A stretch of 6,648 bases of DNA from JBKJUK01 sp046590705 (lineage in GTDB: Bacteria; Acidobacteriota; Thermoanaerobaculia; Gp7-AA8): assembly GCA_046590705.1 (NCBI GenBank), contig JBKJUK010000309.1, positions 1-6,648 on the forward strand, given 5' to 3'. Each line of letters starts with the position of its first letter. Within the stretch, counting starts at the first letter, position 1. The notes under the pieces were generated by a model. That model was not told the origin of the DNA. It ran no database searches and saw only the letters and a program-made list of their open reading frames with translations. Positions 6,627 to 6,648 of the stretch are shown here, one piece after another. The translations under genes and the position numbers were made by a program.

Positions 6627-6648
6627 AAAGTCAGACTCTGATCAGCGG

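Overview
This is a 6.6 kb chromosomal-type window with moderately high GC (about 58-60% by eye). It comes from a bacterium I cannot name with confidence. The gene set (EttA-type ABC-F protein, YheT-type hydrolase, a lipoprotein with a Gram-negative-style lipobox) and gene-free gaps filled with small palindromic repeats and 7-nt arrays suggest an uncultured Gram-negative soil or environmental lineage, perhaps Acidobacteriota. That assignment is a guess. I see no transposase, integrase, phage, CRISPR array, tRNA or rRNA.

Layout. Positions 1-103 could not be assigned. A YheT-type alpha/beta hydrolase gene (115-1134, minus) faces away from a translationally coupled pair of small CbiX/SirB-family chelatase genes (1226-1699 and 1696-2055, plus). 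The pair converges on a DUF2183/App1-type phosphatase gene (2325-3437, minus), with a nested inverted-repeat element at 2104-2255 in the gap. A small predicted lipoprotein gene (about 3414-3959, plus) runs divergently from the phosphatase. A 333-bp gap (3960-4292) holds a heptamer array, a second heptamer fragment, a perfect 28-bp inverted repeat pair (4014-4221) and a GC-rich hairpin. Then come ettA (4293-5975, minus), a divergent HIT-family gene (6116-6544, plus) and a third paired inverted repeat (6558-6626).

The genes do not form one pathway. They look like housekeeping functions: tetrapyrrole metal insertion, lipid or ester hydrolysis, phosphatidate dephosphorylation, translation control and nucleotide hydrolysis. 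Only the two chelatase genes are clearly an operon.

The two most interesting signals are these. (1) The CbiX-like pair aligns without gaps over about 119 residues, but the upstream copy has Phe75 where the downstream copy has the expected second metal-binding His75. This suggests a split, asymmetric, possibly heterodimeric chelatase. (2) Related 7-nt arrays start at the 3' ends of two unrelated genes. They differ from each other by whole 7-nt units and carry stop codons in all three frames. In the hydrolase the array supplies the last seven codons and the stop. Three unrelated REPIN-like paired palindromes occupy the other 3' gene ends.
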